DNA of 64,000 nt from the NCBI RefSeq assembly GCF_029227915.1, contig NC_079888.1, forward strand, positions 15,297,001 through 15,361,000, read 5' to 3'. The translations under genes were made by a program, and so were the position numbers. Every line of letters begins with the position of its first letter. Position 1 is the first letter of the stretch. This document shows positions 46,792 through 58,645 of the stretch, piece by piece. Below the pieces are notes generated by a model. It was not told where the DNA came from. It worked only from the letters and a program-made list of their open reading frames with translations, and made no database searches. The stretch comes from Hydractinia symbiolongicarpus (Eukaryota > Cnidaria > Hydrozoa > Anthoathecata > Hydractiniidae).

Positions 46792-47985
46792 ACAACATCC
46801 ATCATCAAAATTTTATGTATGGATATATGTAATATAAGCTAAAAATCCCTTAATTCTTGTATTATTAATTTAGAGTCGAGTTAAATTTGTCACTTATGTC
46901 CGACAAATTTGTTTTTGATATTTTTCCAGATTTGACATTGTACATATTTATGGTTGAGGATCAAGTGTAAATTCTAAGAAATATAAGTAGTTTATACAGA
47001 TGATGTCCATTTTTTTTTGTATGTAAAAAGTAAAACCATTCAGCCTGTGCGTTGTTTTAAAATTTAAGATTTTAGGCTTTTCAGCCTTTTGGTAATGAAA
47101 CAGGTTAGTCATAAAAAAAAACGTGGAAATCAGGTCAGAATATTTATCATGGTCCTAACAATCCCCTTCTGATCAAGAATCTTTCATAGTTGCAATTTTG
47201 GCGGCCATTTTTTGCACGGGTAAACAACATCGCCCGCCAAATGCTACGCAGCCGAAAGGCTGTCAGAGTTATACTTTGGCTGATGTATATGGCGGTTATA
47301 GACCGGAGTAATCGGTTACTATTGTTTTACTAATACCTTACTGGTGCTTTAAATATCGAGTATAACTTTATAAAAAATAAAGTAATAAAGTGAAAAAGTA
47401 GAACAAAAATCTTTAGGAAGATTTCGAGTAGATTATTGATGTCGAGGCAACCGTTTCACGGTGGTCTGCTGTATTTACCTATAATATTTTAAAATCTTTC
47501 TCTATAAATGAATTTAAAAGTGAAAGACTGGTTTCTGTAAGTTAGTTTTGTTCCTTCGTCACAAAAAAGGTATCATTTAGTTACTTTTTGCTACGTGGTC
47601 ATAAATCCAGATCGAGTGATACTACCACCACATAATATACTTGCCATATTAATCCACAATATGTCATTTATTTTTCAAGTAAGGCCAGTTAAAAAAATCA
47701 AGTCTAATTCCTGAGTGAATAATTCTTTTATACATACAGTGCAATCTCTCGTTAGCAGACACCAACATAAACTTACAATATATATAAATACAATATATTG
47801 TAAATATATTACTAGTTCCCATTGTTCTGGTCCTGACAAAACTATGAACTAGATAGTAACAAATATAGAAGAAAAATTAATGTAAATCATTGCCGAAATT
47901 AAAATATTAAAAAAATTACTGCATTTATTGTTTGATACGACCTACATTATTGCGCATCCGCCATGTAAAGATCAGTCAGAGGAGT
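46792..47985. other. Intergenic, no gene recognised
   Basis: A less AT-rich patch at 47190-47320 includes TTTTGGCGGCCATTTT, a YY1-type core seen in some promoters, and could be a regulatory segment; no open frame follows. The remainder is AT-rich, with an imperfect TATA palindrome near 47780. Confidence 0.35.
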
Positions 47986-48344
47986 GAATATAAAAAGGGT
48001 TGCGAAGCGAGGGACAGGGTCCCCTAGGTTTGCAAGCGAAAATTTGGAGTGAGTCTTAATCTGAAAAGATGATTTGAGACGGCCCATTTAAGACAGGGCA
48101 AGAAGAACAAGTACAGCTGCCTTTTCTTGACAAAATTTTTGTATAAATGAAAGTGATGAATGTATGCAACACTACCCTCTACAAAGAATACCAATTGTCC
48201 TCAAAATAGCTATGTACATCCCATATACTTATTCTTACTTGGTTGTTGTAGATCCAAGATAATTATATTTTTCCCAGCCCTGTCCAGAATTTGAACCTGG
48301 ATCTCTTGTTTGCACGAGTGTCATAGCCATTAGACCAACAGGGC
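47986..48344 (-). mobile_element. tRNA-derived SINE, copy B
   Basis: The head on the minus strand at 48344-48277 folds as a 68-nt tRNA: acceptor GCCCTGT/ACAGGGC, A box TGGTCTAATGG, T arm CCAGG-TTCAAAT-TCTGG. The anticodon stem has a mismatch and a 6-nt loop, so it is not a working tRNA. Body and tail (CTTCGCAACCCTTTTTATAT near 48010-47986) match copy A, with extra internal sequence. Confidence 0.8.
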
Positions 48345-48429
48345 ATAAATATATATACAAAACTTTACAGGTGCATATATACACTTTTTATTATAATACT
48401 GAGGACGCGGCAATGAAATACGTTAAAAT

Positions 48430-49010
48430 GCCTAACACAAGCAACTGTAATACCTGACGTTAAACGCTTTGTAGAGCGATTGATACGTTTTGTAAACTAT
48501 GCCACACATTCAGGTGGAGCTCTTTAGTACAGGTATACAGTATTTCTTAAATCGAAGCAACTTTAGCGGAAATAAAAACACAGTTTACATGTTGTGTCCT
48601 GTCATAGTAAAAACATTTTGCTAACTTTTTTTTATATAAAATGTTTGTAGTAAAATATTAAAACTTATTATAATCCAAGGTGAGCGCTTAGTACAGACAA
48701 AACATGTCGTACATCCGCAGAGTAGGCGTAACAGTCTTTTGCCCTGTTAAATCAAAAACAAACCTGCAACATTTTTTTTATATTGTAAGAAAAGTTCCAG
48801 TAAAAAGATCAAAACTTAATTGTGACACCAGGCTGAGCTCTTATAGTACAGATAAATCATGTAGCATATCCGCATAGGCGTAATACCTTTTCCAAAACCC
48901 ACTTCAGTTGAAATAAAAAGCCAGAAACAGGTCATTGTTTACACTGTCCAGCTAAAACATTCCGACAGCAGTTTTGTTTGTTGTAGACCGAGTTTTTATG
49001 ACAGTAATAT
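48430..49010. repeat. Degenerate tandem repeat of about 155-165 bp, 3 units
   Basis: GAGCTCTTTAGTACAG at 48517, GAGCGCTTAGTACAG at 48682 and GAGCTCTTATAGTACAG at 48835 mark three units. Shared flanks include CATGTxGxACATCCGCA and AGGCGTAA in the second and third, and a downstream AAATxAAAA-rich part. Decayed; no coding content. Confidence 0.65.
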
Positions 49011-51395
49011 AAAAAGCTGTTATTCCAAACTGAATAGAAATTTCAAAATAATAACAATAAATCAGGCTAGCCAGGGCTGGACTAAAGCATGATATCTGGC
49101 ATTAAAGTTCAGTTCAAGTTACAGAAACAGAAACAGAAATTATAGGGAGAATAATATCAATCCTTTTTTAAAGAGAATTATCTAAGATAAAAAATAGATA
49201 TTTTCTGTAGAGAGTCGGTTTATACCTGAACTTTATTAGCGTCTCAAGCATGATTCGCAGATGTTTTAATCTGTTACAACCTGGTTAAAGTATGTTTAAA
49301 ACACCTTTTAATGACTCAGTGTGCATTGAGAACAATAAACCTTGGTCAAGGATGGTCAAGGAAGATTTATTCTTTCGTACTGGTCAAAAATGAATATCAT
49401 GGCTAATTATTTTAAAAATTTCTAAATTAACTTATAGGAAGAATAAGTTATCAATGTGAGAGATTTTAACGACGGTGTATTTACATGAAAATACATGATG
49501 TCAATGCGTAAGAGAAAATATCACAATCATCATTTTTTGCAAATAATGCTTTCACTCAACGGACAAAAAATCCTTCAGTCCATCCACACTAAGTTAAGGG
49601 AATCTATAGCCACTTCTTTCTATGTGTTATGCCATATATGCGATGCAAACTGAATTGTTAAGCAGTCACTTGGATGTAAAATTCATCAACCATATTTCCA
49701 GAGAAGAGACTTTCAAATAATTATTGCTCAACACTTTAATTGGAAGTTTTTATATGAGACTTTGACTAGACTAATGAAGCTGTTCATTAATTAGAGGTTC
49801 CCGCCTTTTGATTTGTCTGTCAATTAGAAATGCTACTAAATCTATATTTCCACCCACCCACCCACCCAAGCGCCAATAGCTGAACCATGATTTGCCCTAT
49901 ATTCGAAAGGAAACAAACAATGAACTTTATTCACTTTTTTTCAAAGACAATAACTAATTAAGCGAAGGCAGTGACTGTCTCATTATAGATATGTAATGAG
50001 TAGTGCTGAAAGATTGAAGAAAAAAAAACTTGATTTCGACAGGTTTATTACAAACATTTTCGAAAATATATCGAATTCGTCTACTTTGCTGCTCTTTTCC
50101 CAAAGTTTGTATCTACCACAAACACAACCGCAAACACGAACGCAAGCACAAACGCAAACACGACCGCAAACACGAACGCAAACACGATCGCAAAAATTTC
50201 AGCCTCCGATAAGTGGTCAGTAACAGAGTTAGAGTAGTTATCGAATGTTCAAGTTATCAGGGCATTCGAGAATTTTTGCAAAAATAATTCGACTAAAATG
50301 TTTTGTTTTTTTGTTATTTTTGTCTCTTTTACTCTGATGGCGTCTAGTCATGTGGTTTTGGAGTTTGCTTCGTAATTACAAGGTCCGTTGTTCGTTGCAC
50401 AGCGCTGGCATGTTTAGCAAGTATCTTCACCCCAGCTACGGGTCAACCCATGCCATGTGAGGGAAATTGGGAGGCAATTCAGGTTTATAACCAATGCATA
50501 TGTTCAGAACACAGGACCAACGTTGAGCAGTGTTTCCTCCACTGGAATGGCTATATCCAGTATAAATATTCGGAAATATAATAATAATACGGTTTACAAA
50601 CTATTAAATGAACTTTTATAACAAATAAGTTAATTTTTTTTAGGCAAAAAGACTTCCCCCGGATTTTGTCTAGATCTTTTTTTCTTTGCAGATTGATTTA
50701 TCATGGTGTTTTGTATCAGAGGAGAGCAATAATGGTTTGACATAATTATCAAGTGACTAGTGCGAGAAAATACAGTAGCCGCCGTTTAACTCAAGCTTCT
50801 AATTTGTTTACGTTACCGTGTGACTCAGCCTCGTCCCCAGGGCTTGTTCTATCTTTTCTTACACCTTGCTGTCCCGGCATAGCGGTAGTTTTTATTCACG
50901 CATCTGAAGCAGTGAAGAATGAAAAGAATAATTTAAAACCTATCGATCTCAAGTTGTTAGGAGGATGCGCGAGATAATTGTCCGTTAACATTCCAATACT
51001 TCAATAAAATTCGAGTTATTCGAAGAATAGATGTTAGTCATCAAGTTATACGGCTTTTAAGATAATCGGTGAGTTTTATAAAAATGTAGAATATATTATA
51101 TTATAGAATATAATAAATATAGAATATTATTATATTAATGTAGAATACAAACGAACGGAGAAGCGGAGGCTACAGTTTAAAAGTGAGAATTTAAGAAAGG
51201 TTCAAAAACAGTAAAAATAACTAAAAATTCATGTTGATTACACTGTATTATCAATGAAGAAAAGAACCTAACTTTTAAAAGTAACCTCGAAGACGAAAAC
51301 TTTAGTTTGAGGATGATTTTTATCTCGAATGTTGTTTGCTAAAAAGTGATAATTTGTTTATCGCTTGTGAATACTTCTTTTTTGAGTTTGTTTAG
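49011..51395. other. Intergenic with short simple repeats
   Basis: Holds a CCCA run at 49850-49868 and a 12-bp repeat at 50117-50193 (CGCAAACACGAA type, about 6.5 units). The frame 49996-50223 is largely that repeat. The CCTCGTCCCCAGGGCTTG motif at 50829 is the arm of a dispersed hairpin family also seen at 52979-53054. Confidence 0.5.
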
Positions 51396-51751
51396 GCGGG
51401 TTGTGTTGTCATATAGAAGTTATAAACAACGGAAAACAAGAACACGTGGGCTCAAACATGAGCTTGCACTACAGCACCAAACTGAGAGATACTTTTACCG
51501 CCCTAGTTCAGCGCCGTGTAACGCCTGAAAATGAAATTTCTACAGAGTACGGTCAAGTCACCATTCGTTTAAACGTTTACTTTTGCATAGAACCAGAGAT
51601 GTTTAGAACAGTTGTGACTTCTTATTTATCTTTCGTCGCTGTGTTACCAACAAAAATTATGACGTTGAAAATTAAAACCCGTATCAAAACTCTTTCTATT
51701 GCTCTTCACAAATTGAACATGTTTTATTTACAAGAGTTCGCAAAACTCTAA
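51396..51751 (+). CDS. Possible terminal exon of an unrecognised protein
   Basis: After a 3' splice-like site (GAGTTTGTTTAG, ending 51395) an open frame of 118 codons begins GLCCHIEVINNGKQEHVG, continues MSLHYSTKLRDTFTALVQRR and VTIRLNVYFC, and ends at TAA 51749-51751. An in-frame TGA lies just upstream, so it would need the splice. Base composition is richer than its surroundings and codons look ordinary, but no upstream exon or known family was found. Confidence 0.3.
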
Positions 51752-52978
51752 ATGTCTAATACAAATTTAAAGGTATATACAAAATATACAACTACAAGTA
51801 TCAAATTATAATAAATAAAACAGACCGTGAAAGATCTTTAAGATCAAATCCACTCCCTCTATTGCGCACATAAGAACAAATAAGCCTGGGAACGAGAATG
51901 GCAAATATTTGAATAAATACTGGAACATGCCCATAAATCAAAGCACTTGTGATACAGCTATTGCGCATGCGCTTCCTACAGTAATAATAAATATCTACGT
52001 ACATATTAATTCTATGTGTTCAGGTAAATAATTAATCTCGATTATTCAAACTTTGTTTCGATTATTTTAAAAAATTTTAGTGCTTTATTCCAAAGCCTCT
52101 ATAATTGACATGACTCTATGAGGTATGTCTTTTAGTCCATATTGATTGATGGAAATCAATACTCGGACTAGTTCGACTTAGCACAGCCATAGCTTGACTT
52201 CACCGCTCATTTTGCCTCATACGAAAACAGACCACCCTAGAGGATCTTTAGGTCACGTTAAACACGTTTTGCATGACTTTTGACAGTATTCTTCTGCAAA
52301 CCATCTCGTGCTGCAATGTTGCGTGTAATGGGAACACCAAGACATCACATCTTTGCATGGTTCTACAAATAAAAAAAACAGTTTAAATCTGGTGTTAAAA
52401 CCATTGCATGTCAACAAAACGTGCGGAGCCTAATCGCTTGTGTTGCTATGAGCATTCAAAACAATTCCATTATTTTGCTTTGATTACCATTCAAGATAAA
52501 GAACGAATGACGTTAAAATAAGACTGCTAATTGTTTTCAGAGAAGAAGATTAACCAATACTCGACTGTTATGACGGCAGACGAAGCTATTCATTAATAAC
52601 CTGTTGCAACATGGTGTATTCTTCGTAATCTTTCCTTATCGTAAGCTGTTAAAAATTGATTTGTTTGGTAAGTATAGAATGTTTTGTTACTATAGCGATT
52701 ATAAAAATTATCTCGTAGTTGCTTTCACATGCGTCGATAACATTTAAGCTTATTAATCTCTCAAATTACAAAGCTTTATAGAATTTGTAATGCGATAGAC
52801 TATAAAATTTACGTATGATCGTCCAGCCTTATGACTTATTTGTCCGGCAATGTATATGCGACACGCTTTGTATGCTAACACTGCACGTAAGACAACGCAT
52901 CGCCTTATTTGGTTCTGTGAAACATTAGGAAACTCCAAGCGAAAATAAAACATTGGTTTTATCTAAAAGAATTAGCCA
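51752..52978. other. Intergenic, downstream of the astacin gene
   Basis: No supported gene. GCCTGGGAACGAG at 51884-51896 is another arm of the dispersed CTCGTTCCCAGG hairpin family. The rest is AT-rich and would include any distal 3' untranslated sequence of the astacin gene. Confidence 0.4.
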
Positions 52979-53054
52979 ACCTCGTTGCCAGTACTTGCTA
53001 GGGTTTTTATATTTGCACAAATACAGAAAGCCTAACAAGTCCTGGAACGAGGTG
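52979..53054. repeat. 76-bp near-perfect hairpin just after the astacin stop codon
   Basis: Arms of about 37 bp: 52979 reads AACCTCGTTGCCAGTACTTG, and the reverse complement from 53054 reads CACCTCGTTCCAGGACTTG; both continue with TxAGG-x-TTT-x-T-x-TATTTG. The loop is only about 2 nt. It begins 5 nt after the astacin TAG in the direction of transcription, so the mRNA would carry a long stem directly after its stop. Looks like a small dispersed fold-back element. Confidence 0.8.
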
Positions 53055-53059
53055 GAGAA

Positions 53060-56000
53060 CTAGTTACCTTTTTGTGGCCTTTTTTTCTTTCTGTAGCATT
53101 TATAATACTTGTAAATCTTTTTTATGTCTAATTTGCTCATTCCTCTGTCACTTCCAAGTCTTTGAAATGGTTTTTCCAAAGATTGCAGAGTGTCAAGACC
53201 ATTTTTTGAGAAGTCTTTGTTCGAATAATGCATCGCCGACTTGTAGTCGTAATGGTAATTTAACGCATCGATTATTCCGTGGTCATACGTGTCAAAGTTT
53301 TTCTTTGCAACTACAAAAATGATTTATTATGGTAAATAGGTTTTATTTTACGTTGGTAATGTAACTTTCTTTTACACACACAAAGCCTTTTTTAATTTTT
53401 TGCTAAGCTTAATTATCCCAGTTTTATAGCCTGAAAAGATATCTCCGACCCTTCCTTCTTTTTTTATAAAAGCTAACATCTAGATTATAATACTCGTATA
53501 AACCTGTCTGTCACGCAAAATGGTAACCGTATTAGCGAGATACAGGATATGCGGTAGATAAAGAACGGGCAAACACGTGGATTTATCCACTGGCCACCGG
53601 CTAGTTGTATTTATGTTTTAAGCAAGATCGACATTCTGCTTACCTTCCTCAACATTCCACCAAAGTACTTTCACATACAAATTTCGGTCCAATCTCGTTT
53701 GCTCATGAAACATGCCAAGTGCATGAAGGAGTTCATGAACAACCGTGGTAGTAAACTCGCATCCAGCCCCAATGGAAATCTTTTGTCGTCCCCCCTGACG
53801 ACCAATACTAGAGAAGCATCTAATAATATAAACAGATAGCTAATGAAGTAACACGATAAACAAAGAAGTGATATTTTGTGGCTTGTAACGTGAAAATAAA
53901 GTTATCATATCGGCTATTTAAGTAAGACAATGTGACCAAATTCATCATGAAAATTCTTTTGTTGGACATTATGTTAATCAATTTTTTTCGCATTTGAAGT
54001 GCATTGAGAGTATTTATTATAACGTACCCTTCATCTTTGATAAATTCAACGAAATCATGTTCTTTGTTCCAAGGACTGAATTGAATACAAGTATATCGTT
54101 CTATTTGTTGAATGGCTTTCTCGATAGCTTTTCTTGCTTGCATTCCTGAAAAGATAGTGTTTAATTAATTCCATGCAAAACCGAAAATATTTTGTTGACA
54201 AAATTTCCTGTTTGAATATTATTTTAGCATTTTTCTGAGTTAAGGCTTCAAAAAAACTAAGTATTGGTGCGATAAGTAAAGCGATTCACGATTTACGAAA
54301 CTAAGCTTTCTTTCGAGAGAAAAAACACGAAAAGATCGAGGTGTTTTGTCAATTGAGGTATTATATCTTCTGCATTTTTTGAGCATTGGAGAAAACAGCG
54401 AAAGCATTTAAGGGGGTCGATTTATCACATATCAATCAAATTCCTAACCATTCCACTCACTAAAAAAAATTCACTCAGTACGAAGTTTATCGTACCAGCT
54501 GCAGGAAATCAGTTCATCCCTTTTAAGTTAATTAACAAAGACCGCATTTATCATTAGCGGTTTGTAAATGCTGTTAACTTTGGCCCGTAGTAATCAGATA
54601 AATAATTGGAATTTGATTTTATTGAGGTCTACATTGTGAAAACATGGCAATTAACTGCCTGAAATAGCATAGGCAGTTAAAACGTCTTTTGCGGTGAAAG
54701 ATCATCAATGATAAGACGACAATTTAAAAATTCAGCAATGTCGAAAGCACTAACACTCTAACGACAAATACGAGAAAGAGAGTCTTACCTAAATCAACTG
54801 AAATGACGTAGGGTACAAAACCATGCTTCCATTTGTGTTCATGTACGGGTTTTGTTTTCAAAAGACTTCGCTTCGTGCGTCCTGTTGCACCGTGGTGTGA
54901 ACGAATAACTTCTAATTTCTTGTCTAAAACAATGTCGCCCTCTACCAATTCTAAAAGAAAACGGAAAATATTAGACACATAAGAATATTAAAAATATGTC
55001 ACATAAATATAAAATTGCACGCTTAGCACAATTTTTGCGAAAAGTAGAAGCGCAAATAATAATTAAAACTTAGCTTCTTACAAAGTAAATTGAGGATCCT
55101 ACCCAAATTTTCTATCCCAATTTCACCTACTTAACTGATTTGACAAACGAACGGAAATAAAATATGCGCAAAGACATATTGGATATTAGAGTTTGTTTTG
55201 CTATGTTTTAATGTTCTGTAATTTCATGCGGTTTAAACTAATTTCAAAGGCTAACACATTCAGCTAAATCTGGAAGGATATCAACAAGATATTATCAATG
55301 GTTTATTTGTGGTGTACGACAGTTATGTTTCTAGGCACAGTTAACGTCATACTGTGAGAACGTGTCTTTGCTGTTTCTAAACTTTGGATCACATTCTGAA
55401 TTAATATGCTATGAATTGTCCTTTAGAAGTTTTCGGCAGGCAACCATTGACCGGATTAAAAATATTAGCCTATCCGATTAAAGAGATCATTAAAAAAATA
55501 TACATTAAGGTCTGCATTTAATACACAATGTTGCTATGTATCAAGGCCTACGCAGGCAAAATAAACAGCCATGCTACTTGTTTATGAATGGCAAGCCCAA
55601 CATTGGATGATCTGAGACAAAAACGGCCTAACATGTGGCAAATGTTTAGTGACAGCTCAAAGATATGCCATGATTTTCAGGAAAGTAACATCTGAATGTG
55701 CAACAGAGGTATATTTTGTAAATGAGACTTTTTAACTGTATTGTTTGTACTTTCATGAGAAAATGGTAGGGGGAGGCGGAAGGTGGAATTTTCTTTTACT
55801 TTCTATGAAGTTTAGGTATATCAATCCAACGTATTGTTATCCCTACAAATCTGCAGCTGATGCGGAATACCATGGTGTGAATCTTTATCAAAATGCATTG
55901 AATAAACGAGGCATTTAATTTGTTGTCTTGCCTAGTTCCGATCCTTTAATAAAGGTTAATACCAGAAGTTTTGATGTTTGCAGATTTTTAGATCAACTGC

Positions 56001-58514
56001 ATGGTAAGAATTTAATGTACCGCTATGTTTTTTGTTGAGGTAAATTTGTTATGCATGAATTCATATTTTCATCATTCAATAAGTTTCCCACTGGTTTAGT
56101 TGCGTTTTGTTGGGATGTGGGAAGTTTGCAAAAGGTTATATTTAAGTAAAAACAAAACATCTTTGTCCATTTTTTTCTTCTCTTTTTGTAGCTATCAAAA
56201 GCACAGCGAATGAATTATATAATGAAGTCACACAACTAAAATTTGTTTGAACAGCGAACTGTTCTAAAATGGGAAATTTTCTTCAGTAATCGGAAGTCAT
56301 TTAAATGCACGTAATTATCGGGTGCAACTTTTTAATAGCACTGGTTGTATATTTTTAGAATAAAGAGCTTAAATATTCTACATCTTACGTAAACTTTATA
56401 AGATGTAAAAATTAGAATGAATGAATCTATCTAAGAGAGCGATTATCACGAACTTCAGAGGTTATCTCTGTTTTAATACTTGCAAATTTTGCACCAGAAA
56501 TGTAAGTAGGCGATAAATTTCTGGAATTCGTATTTAGCCAACCACATGATTGTGACTGCAAATATCATCAGTTCTTTCACTGTGAGAGTTGAGTGATAGA
56601 AGGCTTCCTAATGGGTAAGTGTTTGTCGAAGAATTGGTTGCCACCGAGTAACTGACAGCCATTTAATAGTGACATTGTACGCAGTGACAAACACATAAAA
56701 AAATCAACAGGTGACGTCAGAAAAGATGTGACAAGGATTAACAAAAGTTACTTCACAATAGTATAAGTTACCCTATTAAAAGTTACAAAACCAACATGTT
56801 CGTTTTTTATTTGTCAAACAGCTTAAGATAGGTAAATCTCACAAAATATCGCTTATCTTAAGGAGACAAGAAAAGCAAAATTTGTAACCCGTTACGCAAC
56901 ATTCGTTTCCTAATGAAACCGCGCATGCGCATCTCGAACATAACTCGCAGTCATTTGAGTATGACTTGTTGGTAAATATTGGCCATGCATTGCATAGCTG
57001 GATGGTTCTTAATGAATATATCGCTACTTGCCAAAATATCAAACGCTATAGTAAGTAGCATAATCTTGTAATATATTCCGATTGAATTACATACACTATT
57101 TCCAGAGAACATTATAACAGTTATTTTAATCAGAACTAATACAGAGATTAAAAAGACTGACATATATATTTTTTAAATAATGTAAACAACATAGTTATTT
57201 ACGTAAACAAAATGTTTTCTTAAAATTGGTAATATTTTTGTTGGGTAAATTTAGTTATGAAATAAGCAAACAACCTTTGGAACGGAAATGTTTTTTTTAA
57301 AAAAAGACATCGTGCAAGTGGCGTGCATTGTGGAGAAATTGACGAATGAATAACATGAAATATACACCACTTGCCATCCGCAAACGAGGCATGTCCTATC
57401 AGGAAAGCGCCATGGCATTCATGCCATTAAATCTATTTTTTTTTAAAGATTATCAAGTTTATTTTATAATCAAACATGTTTTTAATGATTCTATGAGACG
57501 GAAGTAGATCTGAACCATCAACCGGGTTTTACCATTTGATCTGTTTTTTACTACGATCATTATATTATCAATGTTCCGACAGCCAAACCACGTCTTGTAT
57601 ACAAACATTCCACTGGCGGTCAAACCACGTGGCTAATGCGTGATTTAAAATCTATTTTAAGTCAAATGTTACATCGTTTTGTAACAGTTTTCACAAATTT
57701 AACCGCAACAGTTTTTGTACTTAGTGTTTCAGTGTGTTTTAATTGATTTTTCGGAGCTTTATGTATGGTAGGCATGTGGAGTGCTAAAAACGCAATGTTA
57801 TATAAGATTTACCGTAAAAAGAATCATTTTGTTATTAGCCAGGATATTTCAAATCCTGTTTGCGGTCTGTCAAGACAAAAGAAATATTATTATATTGAAT
57901 CTGGTCAACAGACCTTTTTGCTGTTCTGCTCAACAACAACAATAAGAATTATATTTTAATTATTCGTACAAACATTTTTTGCATTAACTTAATGCAACCA
58001 ACGATAACTTATCAAAGCGTTCATAATTCACAATTCTTAGTTCAATAATTTTATCTTCGTAGCGACAATGTTTCTTTTAATCAATAGTATCTTTTAGCCA
58101 TTATTCACGACTTGTCTGAATTTATGTCAAGTTTTAAATGTACATGAGTTATTATACATTAGGATAAATTTTTGCGCCACAGAAAAATTAATGTCTACGC
58201 GAACTCGTTAAACACCCCTGAAATTAAAGCTCGCGGAAATTTCAACGAATAAACGAGACGTAAGTTGAGATAGATCGAATCTACATGCAGACGTCGTTCT
58301 GTATGATAAGGAACTGGCAGTAAACATTTTGAGAGATTTAGTATCCCCTAAAATACCTTGCGTTTTCAAAAGCAATTGCTGAAATCAACATCAGAAAATT
58401 ACCCGAGTTAGCATGTCATTATATGTAACAAGTATATGAAATAAAAGTCTTACTTGGTTTGCACTCTGTTAATGCCATAAGCGTAAAGAACATTACGAAC
58501 CATGTTGTCTTCAT
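53060..58514 (-). CDS. Astacin-family zinc metalloprotease (M12A), complete, 5 exons
   Basis: Secreted endopeptidase of 255 aa. Exons: 58514-58454, 54950-54789, 54145-54028, 53819-53644, 53310-53060, all in phase. Signal peptide MKTTWFVMFFTLMALTEC. The short propeptide has VEGDI (Asp26, the aspartate switch that blocks zinc) and an RTKR furin-like site (45-48). The mature part starts around KWKHGFVPYVI. Zinc site HELLHALGMFHE (His142, Glu143, His146, His152), Met-turn SAMHY (197-201, Tyr201 as fifth ligand). Disulfide cysteines include C115 and C134. It ends shortly after YKCYRKKKRP with a basic tail; there is no ShKT, EGF or CUB domain, so this is a minimal astacin. Intron 1 is 3.5 kb. Confidence 0.92.
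54951..58453. other. Astacin intron 1, no gene seen inside
   Basis: AT-rich, 3503 bp. Open frames at 56839-57163 (-) and 57765-57959 (+) match nothing known. Exons 1 and 2 join in phase, so no hidden coding exon is required here. Confidence 0.6.
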
Positions 58515-58621
58515 GTCTTGTTTTGCTGATTCGCAGTACAGCTACAAAACTCTATAGCATTCCTTTTTTCTCCTATACTGTAAGAAATAAATCTTAGTTT
58601 AATTTTATTAACTCTTCAAAT

Positions 58622-58643
58622 GCTCTTTTATACGTTTTATACG
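58622..58643 (-). promoter_or_regulatory. Tandem TATA boxes of the astacin gene
   Basis: On the minus strand the sequence reads CGTATAAAACGTATAAAAG: two TATA elements 10 bp apart, the nearer (TATAAAAG) about 111 bp before the ATG at 58514. A start site about 30 bp on would fall near 58600. A 3' splice-like TTTATTTCTTACAG then ends at 58578, so the leader may be spliced. Confidence 0.55.
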
Positions 58644-58645
58644 AA

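Noticed and set aside
46521-46808. 95- and 68-codon frames
   Set aside because: They run through the 20-bp minisatellite and exist only because the unit lacks stops.
49996-50223. 75-codon TQTR-rich frame
   Set aside because: Mostly a 12-bp simple repeat; no supporting splice or homology evidence.
53074-53322. 82-codon plus frame
   Set aside because: Antisense of the last astacin exon.
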